NCBI GenBank assembly: GCA_903937225.1
Contig: CAIZYO010000113.1
Coordinates: forward strand, 1-7,395
From: an uncultured Chloroflexota bacterium
GTDB lineage: Bacteria > Chloroflexota > Limnocylindria > Limnocylindrales > Limnocylindraceae
Direction of reading: 5' to 3'
DNA: 7,395 nt
Shown: positions 5,819 through 7,395 of the stretch, in pieces
How the letters are laid out: every line of letters begins with the position of its first letter
Numbering within the stretch: the stretch's first letter is position 1
The notes under the pieces: generated by a model
Seen by the model: the letters and a program-made list of their open reading frames with translations, nothing else
Told to the model about the DNA's origin: nothing
The model's database searches: none
Translations under genes and position numbers: made by a program

Positions 5819-5832
5819 GGCCCCGTGAGGCC
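5819..5832 (+). promoter_or_regulatory. PyrR-type RNA binding hairpin 2 in the carA leader
   Basis: GGCC, loop CCGTGA, GGCC: a perfect four-base-pair stem, again with a CNGNGA hexaloop. The stem sequence differs from hairpin 1 while pairing is kept, and the loop constants are the same. It ends one base before the purine-rich Shine-Dalgarno region. Its repetition of the loop supports a specific RNA-binding function rather than chance. Confidence 0.55.
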
Positions 5833-5849
5833 GGAGAGGAGCGAACGCA

Positions 5850-7031
5850 ATGAGTGACGCGCCACGTCGAACGCTGGCACCGTATCGTCGCTCCCTCATC
5901 CCACTTCCAGAGTCTGCATCCGTTGTTGACGCGCGCATTGGCGATCACGGACCAGCACTCCTCACCCTTGAAGATGGGAGCGTCTTTCCAGGTGTTGCTT
6001 GGGGTGCACCGATCTCCTCCGGTGGCGACCTTGTGGTCAACACGAGTCAGACGGGCTACCAAGAGATCTGCACCGACCCGAGCTATGCGGGTCAGGTCGT
6101 GCTGATGACGTATCCCTTGATTGGAAACTACGGTCGTTTGGTCGCGGACGATCAATCGTCGCGACCATGGTTGCGCGGCCTCATCGTTGCTAACGCCACC
6201 GCAGCGATCACGGAAGACGCGGCGCAGTTGGCATCGCTGCTGCGGCAGCACGGCGTCCCAGCGATCGCGGGCGTCGAGACGCGCAGCCTTGCACGGCGCT
6301 TGCGGGAGACAGGGGCGCAGCGAGCGCGCATCTCCGCACCGTGGGAGGCGGATGCAGAGGCTGCCATCGCGGCTACGCGCGCACTGCCGCGTTGGGAGGA
6401 CCAGGACTTTGTTGGCCAGGTGTCGCCCAGCAGCGTTCAGACGCATGGAGAGGCGAGCGAGCCGCTCGTGGCAGTAATTGATTTTGGGTTGAAGGCGAAC
6501 ATTGTGCGCGCACTCCGTGCGCGTGGCTTTCGCGTGCGAATCCATCCACACACCGCAACCGTTGACGAGGTGCTCGCTGGTGCGCCGCGCGGCGTGGTCC
6601 TCTCCCCAGGACCGGGTGACCCGGCGCGACTTGAGGGACCCGTTGCGCTTGCGCGCGCACTGATCGCGAACGGTGAGCCACTCCTCGGTATCTGTCTCGG
6701 GCATCAGATCATCGGTCGTGCCGCAGGGGCCACGACTCGACGTCTCGCCGTTGGGCACCACGGCGCGAATCATCCGGTGCGCGATCTGCCGAGTGGGAGC
6801 GTCTACGTCACTGCGCAGAATCACGAGGTGGAGGTTGTCGGCGAGACGCTCCCTCCCGCGTCAGGATTTGAGGTGAGCCAAATCAACTTGAACGACAACT
6901 CTGTTGAAGGGTTGCGGCACAGAAGCCTCCCCATTGAGACGGTGCAGTATCACCCAGAGGGTTCACCAGGGCCGCTGGATGCGACGCCAGTCTTTGATCG
7001 CTTTGCGCGCGCGATTGAGGCACGGAAGTGA
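5850..7031 (+). CDS. carA: Carbamoyl phosphate synthase small subunit (glutamine amidotransferase)
   Basis: A 393-residue subunit that hydrolyses glutamine and passes ammonia to CarB, the first step of pyrimidine and arginine synthesis. The N-terminal CarA domain carries [20 protein letters not shown] (64-83) and YPLIGNYG. The C-terminal class I amidotransferase domain has LSPGPGDP (251-258), the nucleophile C282 in [16 protein letters not shown] (302-310), and H368 and E370 in QYHPE, corresponding to Cys269, His353 and Glu355 of the E. coli enzyme. About 33 residues precede the usual start of homology (ALLTLEDG), a basic, proline-containing extension. The ATG is supported by AGGAG 8 bases upstream and no later ATG exists before the homology. 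One oddity is QNHEVEV where most relatives have QNHGFAV. The gene overlaps carB as GTGA and is preceded by a PyrR-type leader. Confidence 0.96.
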   Translation: MSDAPRRTLAPYRRSLIPLPESASVVDARIGDHGPALLTLEDGSVFPGVAWGAPISSGGDLVVNTSQTGYQEICTDPSYAGQVVLMTYPLIGNYGRLVADDQSSRPWLRGLIVANATAAITEDAAQLASLLRQHGVPAIAGVETRSLARRLRETGAQRARISAPWEADAEAAIAATRALPRWEDQDFVGQVSPSSVQTHGEASEPLVAVIDFGLKANIVRALRARGFRVRIHPHTATVDEVLAGAPRGVVLSPGPGDPARLEGPVALARALIANGEPLLGICLGHQIIGRAAGATTRRLAVGHHGANHPVRDLPSGSVYVTAQNHEVEVVGETLPPASGFEVSQINLNDNSVEGLRHRSLPIETVQYHPEGSPGPLDATPVFDRFARAIEARK

Positions 7032-7395
7032 GCGGCGAGCGACCGCCGAAGCCGAAGAGCGTCCTGATCATTGGATCGGGTCCTGTAGTGATCGGCCAGG
7101 CGGCGGAGTTTGACTACGCAGGGACGCAGGCCTGTCGCGCACTTCGCGCGGAGGGTATTCGCACCATCTTGGTTAACTCAAATCCTGCAACGATGATGAC
7201 CGACCCATCCGTTGCGGATGCGGTCTACCTTGAGCCGCTCACGGTGGAGGTGATCGAACGCATCATTGCGTTTGAAAAGCCAGAGGGTCTGCTCGCGGGA
7301 CTCGGCGGACAGACGGCACTTAACCTTGCCGTCGCACTCTCAGATGCTGGCGTCTTTGAACGACATCCGATTCGCCTCCTCGGCACGCCGCTTAC
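7028..7395 (+). CDS. carB: Carbamoyl phosphate synthase large subunit, N-terminal part
   Basis: About 122 residues are visible before the right edge (the complete protein is usually about 1050-1100). The subunit makes carbamoyl phosphate from bicarbonate, ammonia and two [24 protein letters not shown] (17-37, split here by family motifs SGP and GQ) starts the first carboxyphosphate domain. [12 protein letters not shown] (about 55-66), YLEPLT and GGQTALN (about 98-104) follow, all canonical. Most relatives have GQACEFDYSG; here the cysteine is alanine. The GTG start at 7028 overlaps the carA stop (GTGA), so the two subunits are translated in a coupled way, consistent with a 1:1 complex. Confidence 0.96.
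   Translation, partial: MSGERPPKPKSVLIIGSGPVVIGQAAEFDYAGTQACRALRAEGIRTILVNSNPATMMTDPSVADAVYLEPLTVEVIERIIAFEKPEGLLAGLGGQTALNLAVALSDAGVFERHPIRLLGTPL

Larger units (their letters stand above)
5787..5840 (+). promoter_or_regulatory. Candidate long-range helix sequestering the carA ribosome binding site
   Basis: UCCUUUC (5787-5793) can pair over seven positions, one of them G-U, with GAGAGGA (5834-5840), which is most of the carA Shine-Dalgarno region. The helix would enclose both CNGNGA hairpins as a junction and block ribosome binding. The pairing is visible in the sequence; that it forms and regulates is inference. The Shine-Dalgarno AGGAG (5837-5841) lies 8 bases before the carA ATG. Confidence 0.4.

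Noticed and set aside
5798..5832. Classical PyrR transcription attenuator with terminator and antiterminator
   Set aside because: Neither hairpin is followed by a T-run, so transcription termination is not supported; translational control fits better.
5712..6824. Long open frame on the minus strand opposite tRNA-Lys and carA (370 codons)
   Set aside because: It is antisense to a certain carA gene and a tRNA, its product has no recognisable domain and is rich in Arg and Cys as expected of a shadow frame in GC-rich DNA.
1..7395. Mobile elements, CRISPR arrays, direct repeats or defence genes
   Set aside because: I found no transposase, integrase, regularly spaced repeats or defence-type domains; all long frames with convincing motifs are metabolic or housekeeping genes.

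Overview
The window looks like a gene-dense, GC-rich bacterial chromosome segment. Intergenic DNA adds up to roughly 280 of 7395 bases, and most neighbouring genes on the same strand overlap by 1 to 17 bases. Several starts have a TANNNT box about 6 bases upstream and no clear Shine-Dalgarno, which suggests leaderless mRNAs. An actinobacterial-type SGNH esterase, a lycopene-elongase-like prenyltransferase and PyrR-type RNA loops point to Actinomycetota or Chloroflexota. The sequence alone does not decide between them. I see no insertion sequence, CRISPR array or phage gene.

Left part, minus strand (1-1581): a UbiA-family prenyltransferase resembling lycopene elongases (CrtEb/LyeJ) is followed, with a 4-base GTGA overlap, by a CrtI-type FAD-dependent carotenoid desaturase that runs off the left edge. 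Together they suggest a carotenoid operon, possibly for C50 pigments.

Plus strand (1622-2937): a J-domain protein with an unusual C-terminal region resembling the ExoX-like C-terminal motif is coupled to an unrecognised lipoprotein. It converges on a minus-strand thioredoxin (2945-3283), and a 20-base near-perfect palindrome covers both stop codons.

Plus strand (3386-5644): a stand-alone cobalamin-binding mutase subunit, its MeaB-type GTPase chaperone and a secreted SGNH hydrolase form an overlapping operon. The large catalytic mutase subunit is not in the window.

Right part (5701-7395): tRNA-Lys(CTT) is followed by a 74-base leader and then carA-carB for carbamoyl phosphate synthesis. The leader holds two tandem hairpins, both with the hexaloop CNGNGA that PyrR recognises. 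It also contains a pyrimidine stretch able to pair with the carA Shine-Dalgarno. No TANNNT box occurs between the tRNA and carA, so the tRNA and carAB may share a transcript. This leader is the most interesting element of the window: a candidate PyrR-controlled translational switch with two binding loops, fused to a tRNA gene.
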